33,841 nucleotides of DNA from Ardenticatenales bacterium (GTDB taxonomy: Bacteria; Chloroflexota; Anaerolineae; Epilineales; Epilineaceae): contig JADYYS010000008.1 in assembly GCA_020853525.1 (NCBI GenBank), positions 1 to 33,841 on the forward strand, read 5' to 3'. The translations under genes were made by a program, and so were the position numbers. Below, piece after piece: positions 13,630-21,070 of the stretch; within the stretch, counting starts at the first letter, position 1, and every line of letters starts with the position of its first letter. The notes under the pieces are model-generated. The model was not told the DNA's origin and did not search any database. It was given only the letters and a program-made list of their open reading frames with translations.

Positions 13630-14871
13630 TCAGAACGGCAGCCCGCACAGCGACCCGCCGGCCCCGACACCGCCCATGAACTGCAGCGGCACCGGCGTCA
13701 CGAGCACGAAGAACAACAACAGCGTCCCGATCCCGAGCACACGCCGGAATCGCCCGACGTCCGTGATGTCGTCGAGGGCCGGCGGGTGCTGGAGGCCCAT
13801 GAACAGGATGAGGACGAGCATGATCAGGTAGCTCGACGAGATCGTGACGGCCACCAGGACCGCCGCGCCGTACATCGCCCAGGCCACGTAGCGGTGGGCG
13901 CGGCCGAAGACGGCGTAGTTGATGTGACCGCCGTCCAACTGGGAGACCGGCAGCAGGTTGATCGCCGTCACCAGCAGGCCCCACCAGCCGGCCATGAGGA
14001 GAGGGTTCATCTCGATGTCCATCCCAGCCGGTCGCGTGCCGATGACGAGCCACGCCAGGCCGCGGAAGAGGAGCGGCTCGTTGAACACGACGCCGCTCGT
14101 CTCGGGCGTGACGATCGGCAGGAACGTGGCCTGCGCCAAGCCCGCGATCAGCACCGGGACGGCCACCGCCAGCCCCGCCAGCGGCCCGGCGATGCCGACA
14201 TCGAACAGGGACTTGCGGGAGGTGAACGGCGAGTCGATCCGGATCACCGCTCCGAGCGTGCCGGTGAACGGGTTCGGGAACGGAAGGAAGTAGGGCAGGC
14301 TGGTGTCCAGCTTGTAGCGCCTGGCGGCGAAGTAGTGGCCGAACTCGTGCACGCCGAGGATGCCGAGCAGGGCGAGCATGAACGGGAGGCCGGCGTGCCA
14401 GTTGGCGGCGAACATCGAGCCCGTCACGCCCTTGCTGGCCAAACTGCACGCCAGCCGGGCGGACAGGTCGGCGCCGGGTGCGACGGCCAGGCGGGTGAGG
14501 GCCGCGTCGTAGGCGGCGGCCGCCGGGCCGGACAGGTTCATCATCACCCCGGCGTACAGCACGGACAGGACGGTCAGCGCGAACAGCAGGACGTTGATCC
14601 GCACCCGCCGCCGGCCGCGCTTCGGCGGGGCCGGCTGGGCGATCAGGATGTCCCGGCCGCCCTCCCGCCGCAGGACCGGAATCCGATCGCGCGCCGCGAA
14701 GCGCTCCGCCACGGTGTCGAATACGAGCGCCGGGCTGCGCAGGAACTCGCCGGCGAACCGCACGGCCCGCCCGCCCGCCTGCACGCGGACGTCGTGGATG
14801 GCGAACACGTCGGCGATGTCGTCCTCGAGGGCCAGGATCGCGGGGTCGGACGGGATGAAGTCGGGGGTCAC
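13630..14871 (-). CDS. M50 family (site-2 protease type) membrane metallopeptidase
   Basis: From the GTG at 14871 the product has 413 residues. The first 85 form a soluble domain; then come about seven membrane segments. The zinc-binding HEFGH is His175-Glu176-His179 inside a membrane helix, and the third ligand is the Asp in [11 protein letters not shown], the usual NxxPxxxLDGGH pattern. Such enzymes cut substrates within the membrane; substrates here are unknown. It lacks an obvious PDZ domain, unlike RseP, so it is closer to the plant EGY-type or general M50 proteins. No strong SD precedes the GTG. It is divergent from fabF, and a promoter candidate with an extended -10 lies at 14909-14917. 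Confidence 0.9.
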   Translation of the reverse strand: MTPDFIPSDPAILALEDDIADVFAIHDVRVQAGGRAVRFAGEFLRSPALVFDTVAERFAARDRIPVLRREGGRDILIAQPAPPKRGRRRVRINVLLFALTVLSVLYAGVMMNLSGPAAAAYDAALTRLAVAPGADLSARLACSLASKGVTGSMFAANWHAGLPFMLALLGILGVHEFGHYFAARRYKLDTSLPYFLPFPNPFTGTLGAVIRIDSPFTSRKSLFDVGIAGPLAGLAVAVPVLIAGLAQATFLPIVTPETSGVVFNEPLLFRGLAWLVIGTRPAGMDIEMNPLLMAGWWGLLVTAINLLPVSQLDGGHINYAVFGRAHRYVAWAMYGAAVLVAVTISSSYLIMLVLILFMGLQHPPALDDITDVGRFRRVLGIGTLLLFFVLVTPVPLQFMGGVGAGGSLCGLPF

Positions 14872-14908
14872 GCGGCGGCTTTCGGGCGCAGGGGAGGGTG
14901 TGCGGGGA

Positions 14909-14917
14909 AGTGTAGCA
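14909..14917 (-). promoter_or_regulatory. Extended -10 promoter candidate for the M50 gene
   Basis: On the minus strand the bases read TGCTACACT, a TG-N extension plus TACACT (4 of 6 matches to consensus). Transcription would begin near 14902, about 30 nt before the GTG at 14871. No good -35 is visible, as is common for extended -10 promoters. Confidence 0.35.
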
Positions 14918-14967
14918 TGGCGCCTGCGGCGGCATCCGGATCGCTGCGCCCCGATCGCTGCGCAATG

Positions 14968-14973
14968 TACAAT
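14968..14973 (+). promoter_or_regulatory. -10 candidate for fabF-fabH
   Basis: TACAAT matches consensus in 5 of 6 bases and lies 30 nt before the fabF ATG; the -35 is not recognisable. The same hexamer stands before gyrA (17656-17661). An SD (GGGAG) follows, 6 nt before the ATG. Confidence 0.4.
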
Positions 14974-15003
14974 ATGCGATCTCTGCATCCCCGGGAGATC
15001 CGC

Positions 15004-16290
15004 ATGACCTCATCTCATCCTCCAACCCACCGCGTCGTCGTCACCGGTCTCGGGGCGGTCACGCCCGTCGGCCTCGACGCGCCCGCCACGTGGGACGCGT
15101 TCGTCGCCGGACGCAGCGGCGTCGCGCCGATCACCCTGTTCGATGCCGCGGGCATGGGCTTCGAGGCCAAGGTTGCGGCCGAGGTGAAGGGCTTCGTGCC
15201 CGAGAACTACATGGACCGCAAGGTCGCACGGCGATCCGACCGCGTCATGCAGTTCGCGATCGCCGCGGCGCGCGAGGCGCTGGCCGACGCCGGCCTGCTC
15301 GACGGCGACGGGCGGATCGACGCGGCGGCGTACGACCCGAACCGCGCCGGGTGCTACATGGGCTCGGGCGTCGGCGGCGTCGGGACGCTGGTCGACGCGG
15401 AGAACGTTCGGCTCGAGAAGGGCCAGAACCGGATCAGCCCGCTGGCGGTGCCGATGATCCTGAACGACTCGACGCCGGGCGCGGTGTCCATCCAGCACGG
15501 CCTGAAGGGGCCGAACATGTCCATGGTCAGCGCCTGTGCCTCGGCCGCCAACGCGATCGGCGAGGCGCTCGAGCTCATCCGACGCGGCGCGGCGGACATG
15601 ATGGTCGCCGGCGGCTCGGAAGCCGCGATCCTGCCGGTCGTCGTCGCCGGCTTCCAGAACATGGGCGCGCTTTCCAAGTGGGCGGGCGATCCGCCGCTTG
15701 CCAGCCGCCCCTTCGATGCCGCGCGCGACGGCTTCGTCATCGGCGAGGGCGCGGCCGTGCTGATCCTCGAGCGGCTGGACATCGCCCAAGCCCGCGGCGC
15801 ACGGATCTACGCCGAGCTGGCCGGCTACGGCCTCTCCGCGGACGCCGGGCACATCACGGCCCCCAGCGAGGACGGCAACGGCCTGATCCGCGCCGTCACG
15901 ATGGCGTTCGACTCCGCCGGTGTGACATCCGCCGACATCGACGTCGTCAGCGCGCACGGCACGAGCACGCCGATCAACGACAAGGTCGAGACCGTCGCGC
16001 TGAAGTCGCTGTTCGGCGAGCGGGCGTTTGCCGTTCCGGTGAGCGCCGTGAAGAGCATGATCGGTCACCTGCTGGGCGCCAGCGGGGCCGTGGCCGCGCT
16101 GGCCAGCTGCCGGACGATTCAGACGGGCATCGTCACACCGACGATCAACCTGCGCACGCCCGACCCGGCGTGCGACCTCGATTACGTGCCGAATGCGTCG
16201 CGCACGATCCCGGGCGGCGTGAACAGCGTGCTCCTGAACTCGGCCGGGTTCGGCGGCCACAATGCGGCGCTCGTGTTCCGGAAGGTATAG
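15004..16290 (+). CDS. fabF: 3-oxoacyl-ACP synthase II (KAS II)
   Basis: KAS II condenses acyl-ACP with malonyl-ACP in fatty acid elongation. The 428-residue product has the catalytic triad: Cys178 (VSACASAANAIG), His318 (SAHGTSTPIND) and His355 (KSMIGHLLGAS, with Lys350). The start ATG has GGGAG 6 nt upstream and opens with HRVVVTGLGAVTPVG, the normal N-terminus; longer upstream reading frames belong to the antisense of the M50 gene. Only 18 bp separate it from fabH, so they form an operon. fabD, fabG and acpP are not nearby. Confidence 0.97.
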   Translation: MTSSHPPTHRVVVTGLGAVTPVGLDAPATWDAFVAGRSGVAPITLFDAAGMGFEAKVAAEVKGFVPENYMDRKVARRSDRVMQFAIAAAREALADAGLLDGDGRIDAAAYDPNRAGCYMGSGVGGVGTLVDAENVRLEKGQNRISPLAVPMILNDSTPGAVSIQHGLKGPNMSMVSACASAANAIGEALELIRRGAADMMVAGGSEAAILPVVVAGFQNMGALSKWAGDPPLASRPFDAARDGFVIGEGAAVLILERLDIAQARGARIYAELAGYGLSADAGHITAPSEDGNGLIRAVTMAFDSAGVTSADIDVVSAHGTSTPINDKVETVALKSLFGERAFAVPVSAVKSMIGHLLGASGAVAALASCRTIQTGIVTPTINLRTPDPACDLDYVPNASRTIPGGVNSVLLNSAGFGGHNAALVFRKV

Positions 16291-16308
16291 GCCGATCGGA
16301 GGCACTGC

Positions 16309-17460
16309 ATGCGCTACGCGCACATCACCGGTTGGGGCGCCTACACGCCGCCCCGCATCGTCACGAACGAAGAGCTGAGCCATCTCGTCGAGACCTCGGA
16401 CGAGTGGATCGTCGAGCGCACCGGCATCCGGACGCGGCACATCGCCGACGCCGAGGACCACACGAGCACGATGGCGATCAAGGCCGGGCGCGAGGCGCTC
16501 AAGGTGGCCAACCTGGATCCCGCCAAGCTCGATCTCGTCATCTGCGCCACGAGCACGCCCGACTACCTGATGCCGAACACGGCCAGCCTGGTCCAGGACG
16601 GCCTCGGCGCCTCGCACGCCGGTGCGTTCGACCTGAACGCGGCGTGTTCAGGCTTCGTGTACGGCCTGACCGTCGGCGCGGCGATGCTCAGGAGCGGCCT
16701 GTACAAGAACGTCCTCGTCATCGGCGCCGAGGCGATGAGCCGGGTGATGGACTGGACGGACCGCACGACATGCGTGCTGTTCGGCGATGGCGCGGGCGCC
16801 GTCGTCCTCGAGGCCAGCGACGAGCCGGGCGGCGTGATGAGCTGCCGGCTCGGCTCGGACGGCTCGAGCGCGGACGTCCTCAAGGTCGCGCTCGGCACGC
16901 GCGTGCCGTTGAACCCGCTGAACATGGTGAACGGCAACGGCCCGTACATGAAGATGTCGGGCAACGAGGTCTTCCGTTTCGCCACGAAGACGATGAACCA
17001 GGTGACCCGCCAGGTGGCGGCCGAGGCCGGCATCGCGGTGGACGACATCGACCTGATCATCCCGCACCAGGCGAACCAGCGGATCCTGGCCACCGCCGCC
17101 AAGCAGCTGAACTACCCGATCGACCGGATCTACTCCAACCTCGAGCGGGTCGGCAATACCTCGGCGGCCAGCATCCCGATCGCGATGATCGACGCGCTCA
17201 AGGAAGGCCGCCTGCATGCGGGCGACCACCTCCTGATGATCGGCTTCGGCGGTGGCCTGACGTGGGGCGCGTGCCTGGTCCAGTGGAGCTACAGCCCCGA
17301 GGACCGGCGCTGGTCGTCCTACAAGCGCACCCGCCAGGCGATGCGCATGGCGCTGGCCGGGCCGCGCCGGTGGGCGAGCCGGATCGAGCGGGGGCTGGAC
17401 TTCTGGGAGCTGCGGCGGCGGCGGGCGGAGCGGAAGAGGACGAAGAAGTCCGGCGGCTGA
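16309..17460 (+). CDS. fabH: 3-oxoacyl-ACP synthase III (KAS III) with basic C-terminal tail
   Basis: KAS III starts fatty acid synthesis by condensing an acyl-CoA primer with malonyl-ACP. The catalytic residues are Cys113 (NAACSGF), His253 (IPHQANQRI) and Asn283 (VGNTSAA). The family core ends near residue 326 (GLTWGACLVQW). Here about 57 more residues follow, very rich in Arg and Lys and ending KRTKKSGG; this tail is unusual. The stop codon and last codons lie in a family B repeat (17450-17592), so the tail end is partly made of repeat sequence. GGAGG precedes the ATG. It follows fabF in the same operon. Confidence 0.96.
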   Translation: MRYAHITGWGAYTPPRIVTNEELSHLVETSDEWIVERTGIRTRHIADAEDHTSTMAIKAGREALKVANLDPAKLDLVICATSTPDYLMPNTASLVQDGLGASHAGAFDLNAACSGFVYGLTVGAAMLRSGLYKNVLVIGAEAMSRVMDWTDRTTCVLFGDGAGAVVLEASDEPGGVMSCRLGSDGSSADVLKVALGTRVPLNPLNMVNGNGPYMKMSGNEVFRFATKTMNQVTRQVAAEAGIAVDDIDLIIPHQANQRILATAAKQLNYPIDRIYSNLERVGNTSAASIPIAMIDALKEGRLHAGDHLLMIGFGGGLTWGACLVQWSYSPEDRRWSSYKRTRQAMRMALAGPRRWASRIERGLDFWELRRRRAERKRTKKSGG

Positions 17461-17592
17461 AGCCGGCCGGCTGGAGGCGGCCTTGCCAGGCCGCCGTTGC
17501 GCCCGCCCTCGCGGGCGCCCGGACATCGGAGGTGCCTGCGAAGGCAGGCACCATGGCCACAGGCCCCCAGCCAGCCGGCTTCAGCCGCTGGC
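17450..17592. repeat. Bipartite inverted repeat element, family B copy 2
   Basis: The minus unit (17450-17520) and plus unit (17531-17590) match the layout at 148-289, including the CCGGCGGCTGAAGCCGG-type arm, inner GC-rich hairpin and ATGGC. The element contains the TGA stop of fabH (17458-17460). Confidence 0.8.
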
Positions 17593-17594
17593 CG

Positions 17595-17635
17595 TTCGGC
17601 TGCCCCCATATGACTTTCGGCTGCCCCATATGACT
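17595..17635. repeat. Tandem 20/21-bp repeat upstream of gyrA
   Basis: TTCGGCTGCCCC(C)ATATGACT occurs twice back to back (17595-17615 and 17616-17635), differing by one C. It ends about 20 bases before the gyrA -10. It is either a pair of regulator sites two helical turns apart or recent slippage. Confidence 0.8.
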
Positions 17636-17655
17636 GTTAAATAAGCCCCCCATGG

Positions 17656-17661
17656 TACAAT
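17656..17661 (+). promoter_or_regulatory. -10 candidate for gyrA
   Basis: TACAAT (5 of 6) lies in a locally AT-richer patch about 54 nt before the gyrA ATG. There is no convincing -35 at 17-bp spacing; TGACTG (17631-17636) is at 19 bp and overlaps the tandem repeat. Confidence 0.45.
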
Positions 17662-17714
17662 TTCCCCCTTGACGCCGTCCCCTCCCGACGCCGCGTCGCA
17701 CCCCCGGGGGTAGC

Positions 17715-20309
17715 ATGGAAGGCGAGAGCACGAACGCCGCCGTCACGCTCGTCAACATCGACAAGGAGATGCGCGAGGCCTACCTGGATTACGCGATGAG
17801 CGTGATCACGAGCCGCGCGCTGCCCGATGTTCGCGACGGCCTCAAGCCCGTCCAGCGCCGGATTCTCTACACGATGTACGATGCCGGCCTCCGGCCGGAC
17901 CGCGCCTACAAGAAGAGCGCCGCCACCGTCGGCGACGTGCTCGGCAAGTACCACCCGCACGGGGACTCGTCCGTCTACGACGCGATGGTCCGCATGGCCC
18001 AGGACTTCTCGATGCGCTACATGCTCATCGACGGCCAGGGCAACTTCGGCTCCGTCGACGGCGACCGGGCGGCGGCCTACCGCTACACCGAAGCGCGGCC
18101 GTCGCGGATGGCGTTGGAACTCCTCGCCGACATCGACGAGGACACCGTCGACTGGCGGCCCAACTACGACGACTCGCGCCAGGAGCCGACGGTGCTGCCG
18201 GCGCGCATCCCCAACCTGCTCATCAACGGCGCGTCCGGCATCGCCGTCGGCATGGCCACGAACATCCCGCCGCACAACCTCGGCGAAGTGTGCGATGCGC
18301 TCATGTACTGCATCGACCACTGGACGACGCTGGACGACGTGACGCCCGAGGACATCCGGCAGTTCATCCACGGCCCGGACTTCCCGACCGGCGGGCAGAT
18401 CGTCGGCTTCGAGGGGATCGCCTCGGCGTACGGCACCGGGCGCGGGCGGGTGATCATGCGCGCCAAGAGCGAGTTCGAGGAGGTGCGCGGCGAGCGCATG
18501 GCGATCGTCGTCACCGAGATCCCGTTCCAGGTAAACAAGTCGACGCTCCTCGAGCGGATCGCCGAGCTCGCCCGCACGAAGCGGATCGACACGATCCACG
18601 ACCTGCGCGACGAGTCCGACCGCGACGGGATGCGGATCGTCATCGAGCTCAAGAAGGGCGCCGACGCGCACTCGACGCTGAACCGGCTGCTGAAGTACAG
18701 CCAACTGCAGCAGACGTTCGGCATCAACACGCTGGCGCTCGTCGACGGCCAGCCGACGATGCTGCCGCTCAAGCGGATGCTGGTGCACTTCCTGGAGCAC
18801 CGCCGCGAGGTCATCCGCCGCCGCAGCGAGCACGAGCTCGAGAAGGCGCGCCAACGCCAGCACATCCTGGAAGGCCTCCTGAAGGCGATCAGCGCCCTTG
18901 ACGACGTGATCCGCACGATCCGCGCCGCCGACGACGTGGCGGATGCGCGCGACGCGCTGATGGCCCTCCTGTCGATCACCGAGGTGCAGGCGCAGGCGAT
19001 CCTGGACATGCAGCTGCGCCGGCTGGCGGCACTCGAGCGCCTGAAGATCGAGAACGAGCACGCGGAGATCACCGCCCGCATCAACTTCCTGCTCGATCTC
19101 CTGGCGCACCCCGAGAAGGTTCTCGGCGTCATCCGCGACGACCTGCAGGACATCAAGTCCACCTATGGCGATCCGCGCCGGACCGAGATCGTCGCCGGCG
19201 CCGGCGAGTTCTCGGAGGATGACCTCATCGCCTCCGAGGACGTCCTCGTCACGCTGACGGACCGCGGCTACATCAAGCGCGTCCCGGCCGACACGTACCG
19301 CAGCCAGCGCCGCGGCGGCCGCGGGATCATCGGCGCGCGCACCCGCGATGAGGACGCGCTGCAGCACGTCTTCCTGGCGAACACGCGCGACCGTCTGCTG
19401 TTCTTCACGGACCGCGGCCGCGTCTACCAGCTCCGGGCGCACCACATCCCGGCCTCGAGCCGCGAGGCGGCCGGCACGCCGCTGATCAACCTGATCCAGA
19501 TCCAGACCGGCGAGAAAGTCACGGTGGCCGTCGCCGCCCCGGAGTGGCAGTTCGAGCACGGCAACTTCCTGATCATGGCCACCCGCCGCGGCCGGATCAA
19601 GCGCACCGTCCTCTCCGAGTACGACGGTGTCCGCCCGAGCGGCCTGATCGCCGTGAACCTGGACGCCGACGACTCGCTCGACTGGGTGAAGATCACGACC
19701 GGCGAGGACGAGCTGATCTTCGTCACGCGCCTGGGCATGGCGCTGCGCTTCCACGAGCGCACCGTCCGCCCGATGGGTCGTGCGGCCGGCGGGGTGAACG
19801 CGATGCGCCTGAAGAAGGGCGACATCGTCACCGCCGTCGACCTCGTCAAGCCCGACGCCGACCTCTTCGTCATCACCACCAAGGGTTTCGGCAAGCGCTC
19901 GCCCCTGGCAGAGTACCGCCCTCTCGGCCGCTACAACCAGGGCATCCGGACGATCGACATCGGCCGCCTGGACGAGATCGGCGAGATCGTCGACGCCCGC
20001 GTCGTCGAGGACGGCACCGAGCTGACCGTCATCACGGACCGCGGGATCATCATCCGCACGTCGACGGACGAGATCAGCCGCATGGGCCGCCTGACCCGCG
20101 GCGTGCGCGTGATCCGCCTGGACAGCGGGCAGAAGGTGGCCGCGGTGGCATACATGCCGGGGCGGGCGGCGGTGGACGAGGACGCGGATGAGGAGGTCGA
20201 CGGCGACGTCGATGGCGCGGTCGCCGCGGCGCCGAACAGCATCTCGCGGGACGAAACGAACACCGCCCCAGATGACGGCACCTCGGCCCCCACGTCCCCA
20301 TCCGCGTAG
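17715..20309 (+). CDS. gyrA: DNA gyrase subunit A
   Basis: GyrA cuts and rejoins DNA in the gyrase A2B2 complex that introduces negative supercoils. The 864 residues show the breakage-reunion domain with active-site Tyr124 (AYRYTE) and the quinolone pocket [13 protein letters not shown], where Ser85 and Asp89 match E. coli Ser83 and Asp87, so the wild-type residues are present. The GyrA box QRRGGRG (531-537) distinguishes it from ParC. The C-terminal beta-propeller follows, then about 50 acidic, low-complexity residues. gyrB is not in the window. A tandem repeat and TACAAT stand upstream. Its TAG stop is the TAG of a REP head. Confidence 0.97.
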   Translation: MEGESTNAAVTLVNIDKEMREAYLDYAMSVITSRALPDVRDGLKPVQRRILYTMYDAGLRPDRAYKKSAATVGDVLGKYHPHGDSSVYDAMVRMAQDFSMRYMLIDGQGNFGSVDGDRAAAYRYTEARPSRMALELLADIDEDTVDWRPNYDDSRQEPTVLPARIPNLLINGASGIAVGMATNIPPHNLGEVCDALMYCIDHWTTLDDVTPEDIRQFIHGPDFPTGGQIVGFEGIASAYGTGRGRVIMRAKSEFEEVRGERMAIVVTEIPFQVNKSTLLERIAELARTKRIDTIHDLRDESDRDGMRIVIELKKGADAHSTLNRLLKYSQLQQTFGINTLALVDGQPTMLPLKRMLVHFLEHRREVIRRRSEHELEKARQRQHILEGLLKAISALDDVIRTIRAADDVADARDALMALLSITEVQAQAILDMQLRRLAALERLKIENEHAEITARINFLLDLLAHPEKVLGVIRDDLQDIKSTYGDPRRTEIVAGAGEFSEDDLIASEDVLVTLTDRGYIKRVPADTYRSQRRGGRGIIGARTRDEDALQHVFLANTRDRLLFFTDRGRVYQLRAHHIPASSREAAGTPLINLIQIQTGEKVTVAVAAPEWQFEHGNFLIMATRRGRIKRTVLSEYDGVRPSGLIAVNLDADDSLDWVKITTGEDELIFVTRLGMALRFHERTVRPMGRAAGGVNAMRLKKGDIVTAVDLVKPDADLFVITTKGFGKRSPLAEYRPLGRYNQGIRTIDIGRLDEIGEIVDARVVEDGTELTVITDRGIIIRTSTDEISRMGRLTRGVRVIRLDSGQKVAAVAYMPGRAAVDEDADEEVDGDVDGAVAAAPNSISRDETNTAPDDGTSAPTSPSA

Positions 20310-20336
20310 GGGCGACGCGAACGCGTCGCCCGATCC
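20304..20336 (+). repeat. REP copy overlapping the gyrA stop
   Basis: Arms GGGCGACGCG and CGCGTCGCCC surround AA, with head GCGTAG and tail GATCC. Compared with the copy at 5800 the two differences are paired (C to T in one arm, G to A in the other), which keeps the stem. The head TAG (20307-20309) is the gyrA stop. Confidence 0.88.
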
Positions 20337-20392
20337 AACGTCCGACCCCTCGCCGTCGTCCGCAACCCACAAACCCGCGATCCGCGCGTCAC

Positions 20393-20419
20393 GGGCGACG
20401 CGATGGCATCACCCGATCC
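20393..20419 (+). repeat. Degenerate REP copy
   Basis: This 27-base stretch differs from the REP core plus tail at four positions, with the stem partly lost. It lies between the two intact, opposed copies. Confidence 0.55.
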
Positions 20420-20443
20420 CGGTTCGCATGGCGGCCGGCCCAC

Positions 20444-20471
20444 GGGCGACGCGTTCGCGTCGCCCCTACGC
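20444..20471 (-). repeat. Inverted REP copy beside the RAYT gene
   Basis: Its reverse complement is identical over 28 bases to the copy at 20304. The two face each other about 107 bases apart, immediately downstream of the RAYT gene end (20495). Confidence 0.88.
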
Positions 20472-20494
20472 GTGGGGTGTGCAGGAGCCGTGGA

Positions 20495-21016
20495 TCATGC
20501 ATCTGGGGCGTTGGGTCGCCAGAGAAGCGGGTTGTTGGCGATGTATTGGCGGATGCGTTGGAGGTCGGGTTCGTTGCGGACGACGTGTTCGTAGTAATTC
20601 CGTTGCCAGACGGGTTGCCCAGGCGTGCCGCGCAACGCGTTGATTTGTTTGGCCGATACGGTCTTGAAGGCGCCGATCACGGCGCCCAGGGATCGCGGTG
20701 GAGGTCCGGGTCGGAAGATGTTGGAGTGCTCCTTGCCGCCCGGCGTGTGACCGGCGTTCAGCGCGATGATCCCGTGGAAGTGGTCCGGCATCACGACGTT
20801 GTCGTCGAGCCAAACGTACGGGAAGCGGTCAGCCAGCGCCCGCCAAGCCTCCTCGACAATCCGCCCGTTGGCGCTCAACACCACCCGCCCGTCCGCAACC
20901 TCGCCCAGCGCTTTCTCCCGCCCCCGCACGCACAGCGTCACGAAGTGCACTGCGGTAGATGCGTAGTCGAACGTGCGTAGCCGGATCGAGCGACGTAAGT
21001 GCGCGCGGCGCGACAC
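20495..21016 (-). CDS. REP-associated tyrosine transposase (RAYT)
   Basis: RAYTs are single-copy, HUH-type Y1 relatives of the IS200 transposase that cut REP hairpins in single-stranded DNA and are thought to spread them. The 173 residues carry the HUH motif as MPDHFHG (His79, His81), the family's early VHFVTLCVRGRE strand, a FKTVSAKQIN helix, and the catalytic Tyr region QRNYYEHVVRNEPDLQRIRQYIANNP (Tyr141 or Tyr142; split over 138-162). The length fits a complete gene. Opposed REP copies follow its 3' end, the normal REPtron arrangement, so these palindromes are the likely substrate. There are no terminal IS-like ends, as expected. Confidence 0.92.
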   Translation of the reverse strand: MSRRAHLRRSIRLRTFDYASTAVHFVTLCVRGREKALGEVADGRVVLSANGRIVEEAWRALADRFPYVWLDDNVVMPDHFHGIIALNAGHTPGGKEHSNIFRPGPPPRSLGAVIGAFKTVSAKQINALRGTPGQPVWQRNYYEHVVRNEPDLQRIRQYIANNPLLWRPNAPDA

Positions 21017-21070
21017 TGGGATGCGAATCCGTCGGGGTGTAGGTCGGTGAGCGCAATTGCGCAGGCAATC

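Noticed and set aside
13186-15003. Long upstream extension of the fabF frame
   Set aside because: The first 606 codons run antisense to the M50 and aqpZ genes; homology, promoter and SD all start at 15004.
17637-20372. 911-residue minus-strand reading frame
   Set aside because: It is antisense to gyrA, is Arg/Asp/Val-rich as expected from GC-rich shadow frames, and shows no motif; gyrA is complete on the other strand.
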